NCBI RefSeq assembly: GCF_025370935.1
Contig: NC_133472.1
Location: forward strand, 22,606,122-22,670,121
Source of the DNA: Choristoneura fumiferana
Lineage: Eukaryota; Arthropoda; Insecta; Lepidoptera; Tortricidae
Length of the DNA: 64,000 nucleotides
Reading direction: 5' to 3'
Position 1 is the first letter of the stretch, and every line of letters starts with the position of its first letter. Below, piece by piece: positions 12,111 to 23,878 of the stretch. Below the pieces are notes generated by a model that was given only the letters and a program-made list of their open reading frames with translations, was not told where the DNA came from and made no database searches. Made by a program: the position numbers and the translations under genes.

Positions 12111-12780
12111 ACAACAATTTGATGGATAGACTAATAGAGCCCAACCGACTTGAGGAAGATTTTTAAATTTGTTGGGATAATTCAAAACATTGCAAGTTAC
12201 GCCTACATACATATAATTAAAGTACGCTATCGCGTCCGCTTTTTCTGTCGCGCGGCCGTTTTAGAAGGAAGTTGGACCCGAATTACTCATGTTAATGACT
12301 GTGCCTAATACTGCTTAGTGGCAGAGTTTTGAAAGCTCAAATTGTAGCACGTTATGCTTTACATGTCATGCTTGTTTCGTTTGAAGAATGTATGAAGATT
12401 TCAAGTTTTGTTAATCCTTGTGTCTTACGCATCCAATTGATTTTGCTGGTTAAAAGGCAAAAACTTGAACACGTTAGTAGGTAAAGTCAACCAATTGAAT
12501 TCCAAGGCCGCCACAGAACTTGGTATCAAATATTTGCGTCATTCGTTAAGTGCATTATTGTATAAATAAAATTATTGATTGCGACACGTTTTTACCTACA
12601 ATGTTTAATTTACACGATGCATAAACGACGACGGTCAATAACCAATGCGGCTACATTTCGGCGTCGTTTTAACATGCAGATGTACTTATAGCTAGTTGAG
12701 TACTTTGTTTAAATTTAAATCAAAATAAAATACACTCTTTTGTTTACAAGCTTTTATTTAGTTTCACCTTCACCTGTCCC
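12111..12780. other. Sequence without recognised gene
   Basis: No protein motif or repeat recognised. Confidence 0.45.
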
Positions 12781-13020
12781 GTTGTCTGTCTGTAGTCAAA
12801 TCTTACAAGCTAAATTCGACCAACTTCCAGTAGTCGGATAGACTTGAAATTTGGCAAACTTATGTAAATTATGTGACAATACAATAATCTGGTAGTGGCA
12901 TCCTGGTAGTCCGGCCAGGATCGTCTCGGCAGGACGGAACTCTTCGGCTGAACGGCATCTACTTGAAAATGGAAATGTAGTTTAGGTAACAATGCAAGTC
13001 AACAAAAAGTACAGTCAGTA
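12781..13020 (+). mobile_element. Interspersed repeat, related in layout to 15785-16055
   Basis: It contains the phrase CAACTTCCAGTAGTCGGATAGACTTGAAATTTGGCA (quoted by its ends at 12820-12855) and ends with AAAAAGTACAGTCAGT. Similar phrases and the same ending style (AAAAAGTACCGCCAGC) occur at 15785-16055. Non-coding, family unnamed. Confidence 0.45.
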
Positions 13021-14885
13021 AAAAAAATGTATAAAAAAATACCAAAAACTTTTTCTATATACTCGTAAATTGTACTGATACCGTTCAGAAATCAAACTAA
13101 AACAAGCAAAGTATTCTCAATTTGTTATTTTATCGCTCACAAATATCAGTCAGAATATTAATTGTGTATATATACCTTTATGCTATTGTGATAGTGATAG
13201 TCTAAAGATCTCCATAACAGTTTACATACTATGTGAAATTAGTGAATGTGTGGTATGTTATGTTCTAATACAGTCACCCGACCATTAATTACAAGCTGCT
13301 GCAAAACCACCGTATAATTTACGACGGTGTTGCAGTTAGCACATAAAAGTTATCTACGACTCGACTAATAGATTGCAATTAATTTCCTAATACCATAGAT
13401 AAGACGGTACCCTCATATTTTAGCACCCGTGTCATTTAACTGGGATGTACTTTATACTGGATAACTGACGCTATCTTAGTTTAGCACAATTAGGTACAAA
13501 CAGATTGTAACATGTATTCAATTCTTCGCACTAAACCAACGTAGTTAAAGGCTGAAAAATTTATTGAGTCATAATAAATTTGTGGAGGAACATATTAATG
13601 GTTAAATTTATTGATTTATTGTACATATCATATATTATTTTATTATAATTTAAATTATGAAAACCTAAAATGCAAACAAGTTTTGATGCCTTTGAGAGTA
13701 TACTTGTAAAAAATACCATTAAAATGCAATCCATTCCATTTTCGGAAACCATTTCTAAACATAAATAAGTTCTATCCTGCTGATACTGTATAATGCGAAA
13801 CTATTTAAATTATCTCGTAGAACTTGACGAAACAGATAGTTTATAACCTACCTAACCTACACATGATGATACTTTTATCTCCTGGAGGAGAGTTGCAATC
13901 GAATTATTACAGATGAGATGAAGTTTAGGTGACAATCGCCAGAAATCTCAAGAAACTTATGGGGTAATTACACTATAGGATAGATGGGACGGTCCATCGC
14001 ATGAAATAACCATAGTTGTGACATGACAACTGCCCTAAAAGGGTGAAAAAGGTGATTTATTAAAATACCAGGCAATAAGTGTCTATTTATTATTTCTTAC
14101 TAAGTGCTTTATAAAACCAAACAGGTTTAGTAAAACTTTTTCGTATTAAAAATTATTACAAAATATCAATATTTTTTTTCTCCAAAGCCGTAGATATTAC
14201 ATGTGGCATTTTTATTAGTGCACATTGTATGCTTTAAGCTTACAAATTCTTCTTCAGTGTTTGAGAAAATATATTTTATTATATTTTATGTGCGTATGTA
14301 TTGTTTTAATTCTTTATTGAATGTTTGGACACTGATACTCACTGAACGACTGTTTCAATTATGACTAAAACCTAGAACCTATATCTACGAGCAGAACTGG
14401 AAACTGGAACCTGAAACAGAAACGTTAAACAACGTTGCGGTCCGACAAAACTTTGGGGTCCTAAAATGTTGCAAGTTTGTTTCTTTGCCACGAGGCTGGT
14501 AAGATAGTTTATGGTGAAAAGTATCACCACCAAACAGTATAACATATAAGGTGCTAAAAATTAGGTGCGGATATTTTCAGGGTATTTAATTAATAACCTA
14601 TGGATCAATAATACACATAAATTATTTAAGTATTGTGTGGTAATATTTTTTTTCATACAAAAATACCATTCCGTCTAAAAATAATCATCCTTGCATTAAC
14701 ATTAACTGTATTTGTTTAATTTCATTTAATTGAAACTAATTAATAACGATGCAAATAATTGATCCTCAAAATAGCCGCATCTGATATTCTAGCGCACTAT
14801 ACCTAATTTAAATAGTTCATTACTGCTGAGGCCGGGAATAAGCAATTCGTGGAAAAGTTGCGCTTATACTTTCCCGTGATACTTT
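13021..14885. other. AT-rich sequence without recognised gene
   Basis: No gene, RNA or clear repeat recognised. The minus-strand open frame at 13561-13752 has no motif. Confidence 0.45.
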
Positions 14886-14936
14886 TTTTAGGGTTCCGTA
14901 CCCAAAGGGTGCCAACGGGACCCTATTACTGACTAC

Positions 14937-14938
<2 letters not shown>

Positions 14939-14985
<47 letters not shown>

Positions 14986-14995
14986 CCGTCTGTCA
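14939..14995 (+). repeat. (TCTG)n / (TCCG)n microsatellite
   Basis: About 14 tandem tetranucleotides, the last few with T to C changes. Confidence 0.95.
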
Positions 14996-15784
14996 CAGGG
15001 CTCTATCTCTTAAGCCGTAAAAGTTAGACACTTGAAATTTTCACAGATTATGTATTACTGTCGCCGCTATAATAACAAATACTAAAAATAAAATAAAGTT
15101 ACAAATGAAAGGGGGTCGTCATAAAAGAAACGTGTTTTTTTCAGCGTTTTTTGGTTGCTAGGCGTTATTAGCCGTTGCTAAGCGACCGGAGTCGCCTAGC
15201 AACGACTAGCTATTTCGATTGAATATTTACCTTTTAAGTTTGCGATTTTAATGATGTTTTATAAAAGCTTCGATAATATAATATAGTGACTGTCTGATTG
15301 TGTGGTTTATTCGTTTTTGTGCAAAATTAATAAAACAATTTATGACCCACAAACCTCAATGAAGCCAACTTTGATAAAACGCTCGCCAAATCCACACCGT
15401 ATAATCAATATATTTACCTATTGTTTTTTACACTAATAAAATCATACTAAGTATTTAACACTATTTACAAGGTTTATAATAAGTACAGTTTAAAATGTAT
15501 TCACACTAGTCGAGCTTCTTATTATTTAATTACACAACATACGAAGTCCGCTGAATTTCCCGTGAATGAATCGCGCTGACAGACAGCCATTTTTTTTCTG
15601 CCGTGGCGCATGGCAAGAGTCTAAAGCGCTATTCAACCTCCGACAGGGTGACAGCCAAAGAGGATGAGCATTTAAAATTGTTCTTTATTCAAAATACTTG
15701 CACCTACTTCTTACATTTTGGTGATATGTTTTTATTAACTTGTAATGTAATGTTAGTTTGTTTGGGTGGAATTAACATTTCGAC

Positions 15785-16055
15785 TTAAGTTTGAAGTGGA
15801 TATCTTCAACCAATTGAGCTGAAATTTAGCATGCATGTATAAGTCTGATGACAATGCAATATTATTATGACGTAGAGCTGATCTGATGATGAATATAGAT
15901 GTTGGCCAAGGGAACTCTGTATTAAACGACACGACCGCATTGATTATGGACTCATTTGATTCGTCTTGATGACTACCTACTTTGGTAACCAGGGGCAAAA
16001 AGTACCGCCAGCAAAAAAGCTTGTATTAGATTTTTTTACAAAAAATGATTACTGA
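15785..16055 (+). mobile_element. Interspersed repeat nested in the (TCTG)n-associated repeat
   Basis: It contains AATTGAGCTGAAATTTAGCA, GATGACAATGCAATATTATT and GCTGATCTGATGATGAATAT, and ends AAAAAGTACCGCCAGC. I recall this type of sequence as a common lepidopteran dispersed repeat. No coding potential. Confidence 0.5.
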
Positions 16056-16135
16056 ACTATATGTTTTTAAAACATTGTACGGAGGTGCGGAACCCTTCAT
16101 GCGCAAGTCACTCGCACTCGCACTTGACCGATTGT

Positions 16136-17915
16136 TTTTTAAGTAGGTACACGACACGAATCATAATGCCATTTCATTAGAAATCATAATTAAATAAAAA
16201 AAAAAATGTTAAATGCAATGAAGCTAAGTATAACTAAATTACAGTTTAAACTACTGAGCGCTTTTTAGATACTTCAGCCATTTTCTTTTGTTACCATTAA
16301 TTCGGGTTCTTAAATTGTGTTTGAACTTTAAATAAAAAAAAACAGTGACACTGTTCGAGACATTTTTAAAGTCGCTGTTTCTTCCTAAATTAAATCTTAG
16401 ACTAAGACTTGAAAAGAAAAAAGGTAGAAGGAATTTGATCGTCAGGCTGTTTAAATTGACTTACCGTAGTCAAAACGAGCATTTAAAAAGAAAAAAAACT
16501 GTACAGTAATGAAATTCCATACAATTTAATTTGTGGCAGTCTATAAGGAAGAACTTCGTGTACTATGTTTCCGACAGTTAGGCAGAAGACATTTCCATGC
16601 ATATTGGAGAAAAAGTTATTATATCACAATGGTAATAACCCGATTACCGATTTCATATGTGATTCAAAATCTTTCAGTTATTTAAATGTAAAAAAAATAT
16701 TATTACGAAATAATAAACAGTAGATAATAGTCGAATAGTTAAAAAATAAAAATAACATGTACTAAGTCATCACTCATCACACCACACTGCTTATCAATCT
16801 AGGACTTTAAATCTGGTTAAAATAAAACCTTGTTTTTTACACCGATGCAAAATTACAGGTTTCTGTAAGATACTAAATAAAAGTCTTTAAGCCACGGACA
16901 TGGTAATAATGAGCGTACTGATGATAATAATAATGGTATTACCGTTTGTGACTACTCTACCCTAAGAACAACTACGGAAAGTTGTCGTAAATGTGCGCTT
17001 TTATTGAAGAAAATCGGTACGAAATCCACCAAACACATGATTTGAAAGCCAAAATTTCCCCGCTTTCTTTAGTTATAACATGACAATGTGATTAGATGAT
17101 TTTTACACGCCCTGCTCCGCTACGCCTAAATAGAAGCCCATACTTACTCGTTACTACTGGCGCAATTATGAAAGAACACTGCCTTGTTTTGATAATATTT
17201 CAAGTGCACGAAAAAACCCATCTTACTTAAAAATCAATTAATTAAAACATTTCCGAGAAATTACTTGAATACTTGAACTTGTTTCCGCGTTCCAAAACAG
17301 ATCTTAATTATTAAAAAGAAAAAAAAAAACAAGAAACTTTGGAACTGAAGTGAGGTTTAAACTTTTTACATACAAAAAAATTAAATACCATTACATCATT
17401 TTACAGCTCGCACATTCAATGGGAAAATTACAGGAGTTTCATGATCTCAATGGAATTTGGTTAATCAAGTTTGTGCAGCTGGCTCGACATGGGGCGGTTT
17501 TCACAGCTTTCCGGAAGCGGTCAGGCAGAACATTGCCCGCATGGATCTTACTTTTGGCCAATTATCATAGCATTTAAATACCAATTGGCTGTCTTGGTTA
17601 ATGGGAATTAGGTGTTAGAATATGGAAATGTAACATTGCTAAAAAAAACTTTTACGCCTTATCTTTCAAACAAGACTAAAAGCTGTTTGGTAGGTAGGTT
17701 AAACTTAAGTAGACTGTTCCGACTCATCTGTTTCTACTACAATGTGTATTTGAAGTAGATTTCAGTGATATACATATAATTTTGGGCTTGTAAAATAATT
17801 TCTCACTGGTGCGGTAAAAGACATTTTTTAGTTCCTGACACAAAAAGAGGAGTGTTTATTTGACGTGTATGGTATTTTTTTTCATAAATAAACAAATTTT
17901 AGTTATTTACGTGGT
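16136..17915. other. AT-rich sequence without recognised gene
   Basis: No gene or clear repeat recognised. The open frame at 17350-17577 lacks known motifs. Confidence 0.45.
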
Positions 17916-17975
17916 TTTTTGGAGTTCCGGAGCCAAAATAGCAAAAACAGAACCCTTATAGTTTCGTCAAGTCCA

Positions 17976-18016
<41 letters not shown>

Positions 18017-18705
18017 CCGTCCGTCCGTTCGTATGTCACAGGCATTTTACTCGAAAACTACAAGATGTATATCAATGAAATTTGGAATACAGATGTCTTG
18101 TCGAAGCCGCTATTTAGTTTTGTAGTTTAAAAATAAAATAAAACACAAAACACAAATAAAATAAAAAATAAAAAATTACAGAAAAACACATGAAAATATT
18201 AAATACAATAAAAGATAAGATAGTAAGGTTTCTCAAAAACTTTTTTGATTAAGTGAAAGTCCAAATGGGTCCTCAGATATGTACGTACAGGCTCAGCCTA
18301 GTTTGGGATCCGCCGGGCACTGCTAATTGTATTTCGTATTTGTTACATAATAAACATTTTCATTTCATTTTCGTTTCATTTCATTTCAAATATTGTGTCC
18401 CCCCTATCTTGTAAACCGGTTCTCAAAAAATATGGAAAGGTAACGCTTAATAAATATTTTCAACGCAAATTGGTTTGAATATGATCGGATATACTATTTT
18501 TGAGTTATTACCGAAAAACTGCGCTTCTCAACAAAAGGACGTAAGTGCCGTGAAGATACGCTCTTTTTCTGGTAATAGATTTTAAGAATGTAGTAAGCGT
18601 TTTAATTGTGTTATAACGCACATAATATTACTTGCATTTTTTCGTAATGGCTACGGAACCCTATCTTGGGCGTGTCCGACACGCTCTTGGCCGGATTTTT
18701 TATAA
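17916..18705 (+). mobile_element. (TCTG)n-associated interspersed repeat with nested LINE tail
   Basis: The head is GGAGTTCCGGAGCCAAAATAG with AACCCTTATAGTTTCGTCAA, followed by (TCTG)n at about 17979-18015 and a CATTTTACTCGAAAACTACA segment. The tail is GGCTACGGAACCCTATCTTG followed by GGGCGTGTCCGACACGCTCTTGGCCGG at about 18667-18693, which contains a GCGTGTCCGACACGC hairpin. Head and tail phrases recur at 34.65 and 35.74 kb. An unrelated LINE 3' tail interrupts it near 18230-18400. Confidence 0.65.
18230..18400 (+). mobile_element. Truncated LINE 3' end with (ATTTC)n-type tail
   Basis: It holds GGGATCCGCCGGGCACTGCT followed by TAATAAACATTTTCATTTCA and repeated TTTCATTTCA units. Short 5'-truncated fragments with a simple-repeat tail are typical of non-LTR retrotransposon insertions. 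Boundaries are approximate. Confidence 0.5.
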
Positions 18706-19182
18706 TTGTTTTACATTTATATTTTTGGTGAGATTTACACTGACATTTTCCTAATTGCTACAACTTTAAGGTATTTATTAAATGAAAAAACTTGTACTTA
18801 TTTCTTAGATAGAACCCTCTTTCATGATTTCGCCACATCGGATAGAAAATTTATTTATTTCGTCGATGCGCTCAAATTGGTCAATGTCTCCGAGAATTCC
18901 AATAATACCCAGCGATCTCTCCTTTAAATTTGAGGGGATTCAATTTCCAATTAAATTATGATTTGCACTAAATCTCAATCTTAAAATTCGCAAGCAAAGA
19001 TTTAAGGAAAAATTGTTTCTTTCCCAGCCAATTTTGAAACGCTTGTTCGCGCGTAATTTTGCATACCAACTAGAGGCCATAATATGCTCTAACGTATTCT
19101 GGATCACCATTGAATTCACTATTACTTGCTACCCTCATTTTCACAAAAAACTCTCACCTATTGACAGAAAAAAAAAACGATA
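18706..19182. other. Sequence without recognised gene
   Basis: The plus-strand open frame 18706-18927 has no known motif. Nothing else recognised. Confidence 0.4.
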
Positions 19183-19600
19183 AAGCGTGTCACACACTAA
19201 GCAGATAGGATAAGATATCTGTATCTGAACGCATATCTGTCAATATCGATATCCCTATACAATTCAATAAGCTAACACACACAGCGCAGATAACTTATAT
19301 TTTATCGTGAAGTATTTGTTGGCACCGACATATATCGAAAGATGGCAAAGATATTATCTGCGTATATAAATTGATCTGTGTAAAATATCTTCCGCTATAA
19401 ATATGGTATAGTATTTTATCTGCAGATAGATATAGGTTGATGTGAGAGCCCTGCTGCACGCGAGTAAATCTAGATGAGATGAAACAAAAACATCCTGTAT
19501 AAACAATCCGCACCAAACACCAAGTCTACTCAGTTTAAAGGATTTAGACTGAATGTATCGTCTCGAATATTATCGTATTTGTGTAGTGTGTGACACGCTT
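19183..19600. mobile_element. MITE, about 418 bp, 16-bp terminal inverted repeats
   Basis: AAGCGTGTCACACACT at 19183-19198 is the exact reverse complement of AGTGTGTGACACGCTT at 19585-19600. The interior contains many ATATCTG / CAGATA phrases in both orientations and no open frame of note. The target duplication is unclear, so the superfamily is not assigned. Confidence 0.8.
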
Positions 19601-20645
19601 AAATGCGATTCCAAGTATTCTAGACAACATAGCACAACCATAATAAGTAAATAATATACTTCTAAATAACTATTGCAATTGTACCATAACCATTACAATG
19701 TGTCATCCCTATTAAGTAGTTACAAAGCCCACAGGCTGAATGGGATGTGGGCCGAGCTGAGCCAAGAATCAAAAATACATTCATATTTCAATTGATAGGC
19801 AGATATCACGAAACAATAATTCCCAAATCCAACTCTAATAAAAACTTTGTGTTTTAGCCCCGAAACCCTCAAAATTAAATTTTTAGTGGCTTTCAAATTA
19901 ATTGACATTCTTAATAGCGTGAATCGCATTTTGATTATTATAGCTCGATTGTCAATCTGAAGCCATATTTAATTTTACGTATTACCTACATATATCCAAA
20001 CCTGCCCCCCCCCTCCCCGGTTACACAGGTAAATATAAGTTGAATGATGCATAATGAGATTAATTGAATTAATTAATTAACACTAAATGAATTCAAACGT
20101 TACTTTGCAGAGGTCCAACTATATCAATGAACTAATTAGAATATTCACTTTGCTTTTCCGCTACTAAGCGTACAGACATTTTATATGATTTTTCTGACTA
20201 ACTGACTGACTGACCTAACAACAAAAACCTAACCCACTTCCAAATGACCTAGCAAGTTGAAATTTGGCATCCAGCTGGGTAACTGTATTGTTACGAACCT
20301 AGGATACACTATTTTTTTTCATGATTTGTATTTTCCAAAAATCAGTTTTTATCCTCACACTTAATAGAAAACATTAATTTTAGTTTATATTTTAGTTTCC
20401 AAATCAACTAGAAATAGAGTTACCACAATATCGCTTTAACAATCCTAATGGTGTTAGAGCCGCCCACGCAACAGGTTTAAGAAAATATAGAAAATAGCAC
20501 AAATAAGAAAACTATCGAGCATAAACGTAGGAAAATAGATAAATTTACAAATAGCAATGTCCCTCATGAGTCATCATGAACTGTGAACAAAAAACAAAAT
20601 TCTGCACAAAAAGTAATGATATCTCAAGGCCAAGTTCAATATTAA
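19601..20645. other. Sequence without recognised gene; poly-C tract
   Basis: A C-rich tract lies at 20004-20019. No gene or RNA recognised. Confidence 0.45.
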
Positions 20646-21686
20646 TCCTACTAATATTATAAAATTAAATGTGAAAGTTTGTGAGTGAGTGAGTATGTTT
20701 GTTACTTTTTCACGCTGAAACGGCTGGACGGATTTGGATGAAATTTGGCGAAAAGTTCGTTTATAACCTGGATTCAAACAAAGAATACTTTTTGTCCCGA
20801 TATTCCCACGGGATAGGGATAAAATCTTGAAAAAACAACCGCTGGGCTTAGAGCCATGAAATTTAGTATGTAGGTAGCTGGACCTCTGGAATAACACATA
20901 GGCGACTTTTTGACCCGATATTCCCACGGGATACCTAGGGGTAAAATCTTGAAATAACAACCGCTGGGCTTAGAGCCAATAAATTTAGTATGTAGGTAGC
21001 TGGAGCTCTGTAATATCACATTGGCTACTTTTTATCCCGATACTCCCACGGAATAGGGATAAAATCTCGAAATATTAACCACTGAGCTTAGAGTCATGAA
21101 ATTTGGTATATAGGTACCTAGAGATAAAATTTCGAAATAACAACCATTGGGCTTAGAGCTATGAAATTTGGTATATAGGTAGCTGGACCTCTGGAATAAC
21201 ACATAGGCTACTTTTTATCCCGATATTCCCACGGGATAGTTTTGTAACTAAGGGACCCCATACATCTCTGTATTATTATTATTATTATTTTGTAATTTTT
21301 CTTAACACTATACTTTTAAAGTATTTTATTTGTAATTATTTTATTTAAAAAAAATGACTTTCTGCCAAGTTTCTTGCGGCGCATTCTTCTTGGCAATGAT
21401 GATCTTTCCGAAAGCGCTGGTAGTTTAAAAAATGACGTTTAAAAGTGCCCATTGCGGCCTATTTACTGAATAAATTATTTGATTTTGAATATGGATAGGG
21501 AATTTTTTTGAAATTTCAACACAGGTTTAGTCTTGAATTTTGTACAGTTATTCACAACACAACCTCAATGAAGACCACGATATAAATTTTGGAAATTTCC
21601 AGGGGAATTTTGTAAAATCCCGAAAATTTCAATTGCAAGTACCAGACCGAATAGTTTACGCGTGCGAAGCCGCGGGTAAAAGCTAG
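20646..21686 (+). mobile_element. Complete Helitron-like repeat with tandem units and nested LINE tail
   Basis: The 5' end is TCCTACTAATATTATAAAAT (TC at 20646) and the 3' end is GCGAAGCCGCGGGTAAAAGCTAG (CTAG at 21683-21686), followed by T. TC...CTAG with insertion between A and T is the Helitron signature. Between them lie four to five degenerate units of about 115-125 bp (TTTTTATCCCGATATTCCCACGGGATA, then AACCGCTGGGCTTAGAG, then ATGTAGGTAGCTGGA). No RepHel protein is present, so it is non-autonomous. Long minus-strand open frames here are by-products of the repeat. Confidence 0.7.
21240..21490 (+). mobile_element. LINE 3' end inserted into the Helitron-like repeat
   Basis: The tandem unit of the host repeat is interrupted after CACGGGAT and resumes at GGATAGGGAA. 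The insert contains (TTA)n, TTTCTTGCGGCGCATTCTTC, AAAGTGCCCATTGCGGCCTA and the end GAATAAATTATTTGATTTTGAA, an ending I associate with lepidopteran LINE 3' untranslated regions. No coding part remains. Confidence 0.6.
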
Positions 21687-21955
21687 TAATATTATACGTC
21701 GTTGTTGAGTTCTCCGACAAAATAATTGAGATCTAGATGTAGGCGCCAACTTAAGGAGCGGCCAGACCGCTGCTTAAAAAACGGTGACGGTACGGAATCG
21801 CAGTGACGCATCGTATGCGCACCGTTTTTATCGCATGTTCTCCACACCGCTGCTTAAAGTACGGAATGCCATTGTATTTTGTCGGAATGGTTTGTATTTA
21901 ACTTGTTTTCTCCACTTGCTTAATGAACTTAAGCTAACTGAGAAAGCAAGATAAA

Positions 21956-22149
21956 TCCCTACTTAATACTCTGTCTGTCTGTCTGTCTGTTACGTTTTCA
22001 CGTCGAAACCACTGAACCGATTTTGATGAAATTTGGTTAAGAGATAGTTTGGACCCCAAGGATCAACATTGAATACCTTTTATTTCGGTAGAGGGCGCCT
22101 CCGCGCGATAACTTAGATCCGCGCAGACGAAGTCACGGGCCTAAGCTAG
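21956..22149 (+). mobile_element. Short Helitron-like repeat
   Basis: It starts TCCCTACTTAATACTC, carries (TCTG)n and the head CGAAACCACTGAACCGATTT with TGATGAAATTTGGT, and ends AGACGAAGTCACGGGCCTAAGCTAG (CTAG at 22146-22149). About 194 bp, non-coding. Confidence 0.7.
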
Positions 22150-22799
22150 TATGAAATAATCGGACGCAATACAATGGAAAAACATTGTTCATTAGATTTT
22201 ATCTACTTAAGAAAAATTAACACTTAAAGACAAATAAATTAAGTCTTATCTAAATGAAAATATGGATTTGGTATGGATATGGATATGGATGAAACTGGTA
22301 TTTAAATTGTAAATCTAAAGTGTGCCTGTCCATTAAATTTCTAGGAACCGTATAATTAATGATTTTGCCGTAGGTAATAACGTTACTTTCTAGACGCTTC
22401 ATCTCGGAGCAGGATCTAATTAGCATATCCAACGAGCTGCAAGACGTCGTGTTTAATCGCATTAACGGTTCTTAATTAGTAATTTGTTTTTCATTAAAAT
22501 TATGAAATGCTGCACGCCTTTCCGTTTGAGAAGAGACATCCTTGGCGTTGTGTATCATATGACCCGCTTTCCTCGTCGAGTTCAAAGCAAATGAAGGCAC
22601 AAAGATCTCAAATTATACGGTTATAAAAGAAGTTATTTGCGCAACACGACGAAATAAATGAAATATAGCAAACATTCTTGTGCCATGGCTGGCACATGAT
22701 TTATCTGGATCGTGTCGATTGATTGGCAATGCAGTGATATCTGTCTAACGCGCGATTGATCCAGGTAAGCCACGCCACCATCTCACCTTAGAAGTATTC
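22150..22799. other. Sequence without recognised gene
   Basis: A run of GGATAT-type hexamers lies near 22263-22290. Nothing else recognised. Confidence 0.4.
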
Positions 22800-23160
22800 T
22801 AGTTACCTAGTATATAAGCTAGCATATAATGTTGTAGTTCAGTTGTAGTACAATTTGAGTTCAGTAAGAGTTGAAGATCAGTAAAGAAGTTCAAGTTAAC
22901 CCTGCTACGAGTAAAGGCACTTTTACTCTTCCACTCAACATCCCCTAAAGTGGTGACCCTGCGAAAGAACACCGTCAGAATATCTGACTGAGCACCCGAC
23001 GTGAGTTTTCGGGTCACCTCCGGCCTCTAGCCGTGACCCCGCCCCGATCTCGACCCGGCCCGACATTGAAGACATCATCATCGTGACCCCGATCGAAGAC
23101 ACATATCATCACCGTGGTTTGACTCAAGATATCATCTCCGCTAGAATATCATGTACAGAG
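22800..23160 (+). mobile_element. Possible LTR-retrotransposon 5' end fragment
   Basis: A TATA-like box (AGTATATAAG at about 22809) is followed by AGTTCAG/AGTTGAAG repeats and then AAAGTGGTGACCCTGCGAAA at about 22945. GTGGTGACCC-type sequences often follow the LTR of insect LTR elements as the primer-binding site. After it come GACGTGAG and CGACCCGGCC-rich leader-like sequence. No second LTR or gag is seen, so this is a weak call. Confidence 0.3.
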
Positions 23161-23602
23161 ATTTCGAGTAAGTAACTGCAAAATTCAATATCTCCTGGTC
23201 GAGAGAAACCGACAAAGTTATCTCGATATATTCGATTTTGTCACACTTCCGTTCTGTTAAAGACAGCGTTTCTATACAGTGAAATAGTTGAAAATTACTA
23301 CAGATGGTGGAATGACGAAGAGCCTACAAAGTACAATTAGTGCCACTTAGGAAAAATCGACCGACGCAGTATCGATGCGGCGTCAGCGGATTGTGCTACA
23401 TCGAGTTAAGCAAGCAAAATCAAGGTCAGCACATCGCGGAGTGACTTCATTCTACCTACATTTAGCAAACAATTTGTTACTTAATTATGTTGCCTTTGAA
23501 TATTAATCGTTATTAGTCTGGTAAACTGATTTCAACTCTGGGTATCGTGGACAATAAGTGCTATTATTTATTATTCGAGTTACATTCATCCGTTGAACCG
23601 CC
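23161..23602. other. Sequence without recognised gene
   Basis: No motif recognised. Confidence 0.4.
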
Positions 23603-23878
23603 AATACGGTATTTGACGATGCCTGTTATCGAATAGAAAAACAATTTTTAAGATAAAAAAGTTATAAAGTTTGAAATTCAAGATTAGACAGAGAAAGACA
23701 TACTGGCATGTGACGTCATACGGCCATACTTGCTGCATAGAAAAAAGCGTTTGAGAAAGAGACAGGTATATAGATTTTTCAAAAAATCACCATAAATACA
23801 ATTTTCAACCGAAACTCTTCGCAACACTATCTGTATATCTATATTTTCGCAAAATCAGGAGTTGTCAAATACCGTATT
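23603..23878. mobile_element. MITE, about 276 bp, TA-flanked termini (Tc1/mariner-like)
   Basis: AATACGGTATTTGAC at 23603-23617 is the reverse complement of GTCAAATACCGTATT at 23864-23878. With TA as the target duplication the element termini read CGGTATTTGAC...GTCAAATACCG, consistent with a Tc1/mariner-type MITE. The interior holds TGACGTCATACGGCCATA and ATAGATTTTTCAAAAAATCA. Non-coding. Confidence 0.7.

Larger units (their letters stand above)
14886..16135 (+). mobile_element. (TCTG)n-associated interspersed repeat, interrupted by another repeat
   Basis: It begins GGGTTCCGTACCCAAAGGGT, followed by a (TCTG)n tract, the phrase TTGAAATTTTCACAGATTATG and AACAAATACTAAAAATAAAATAAA. The ending GCGGAACCCTTCATGCGCAAGTC with CGCACTTGACCG lies at 16085-16132. 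This is the layout of microsatellite-associated (MINE-type) repeats in Lepidoptera. The distance between head and tail is stretched by an inserted repeat at about 15785-16055. Confidence 0.6.

Noticed and set aside
14939..18015. CRISPR-like arrays at the (TCTG)n tracts or tandem units
   Set aside because: Tetranucleotide microsatellites without spacers, in an animal genome.
20574..21019. Minus-strand open frames of 128 and 81 codons
   Set aside because: They are translations of the tandem unit in the Helitron-like repeat and repeat themselves.
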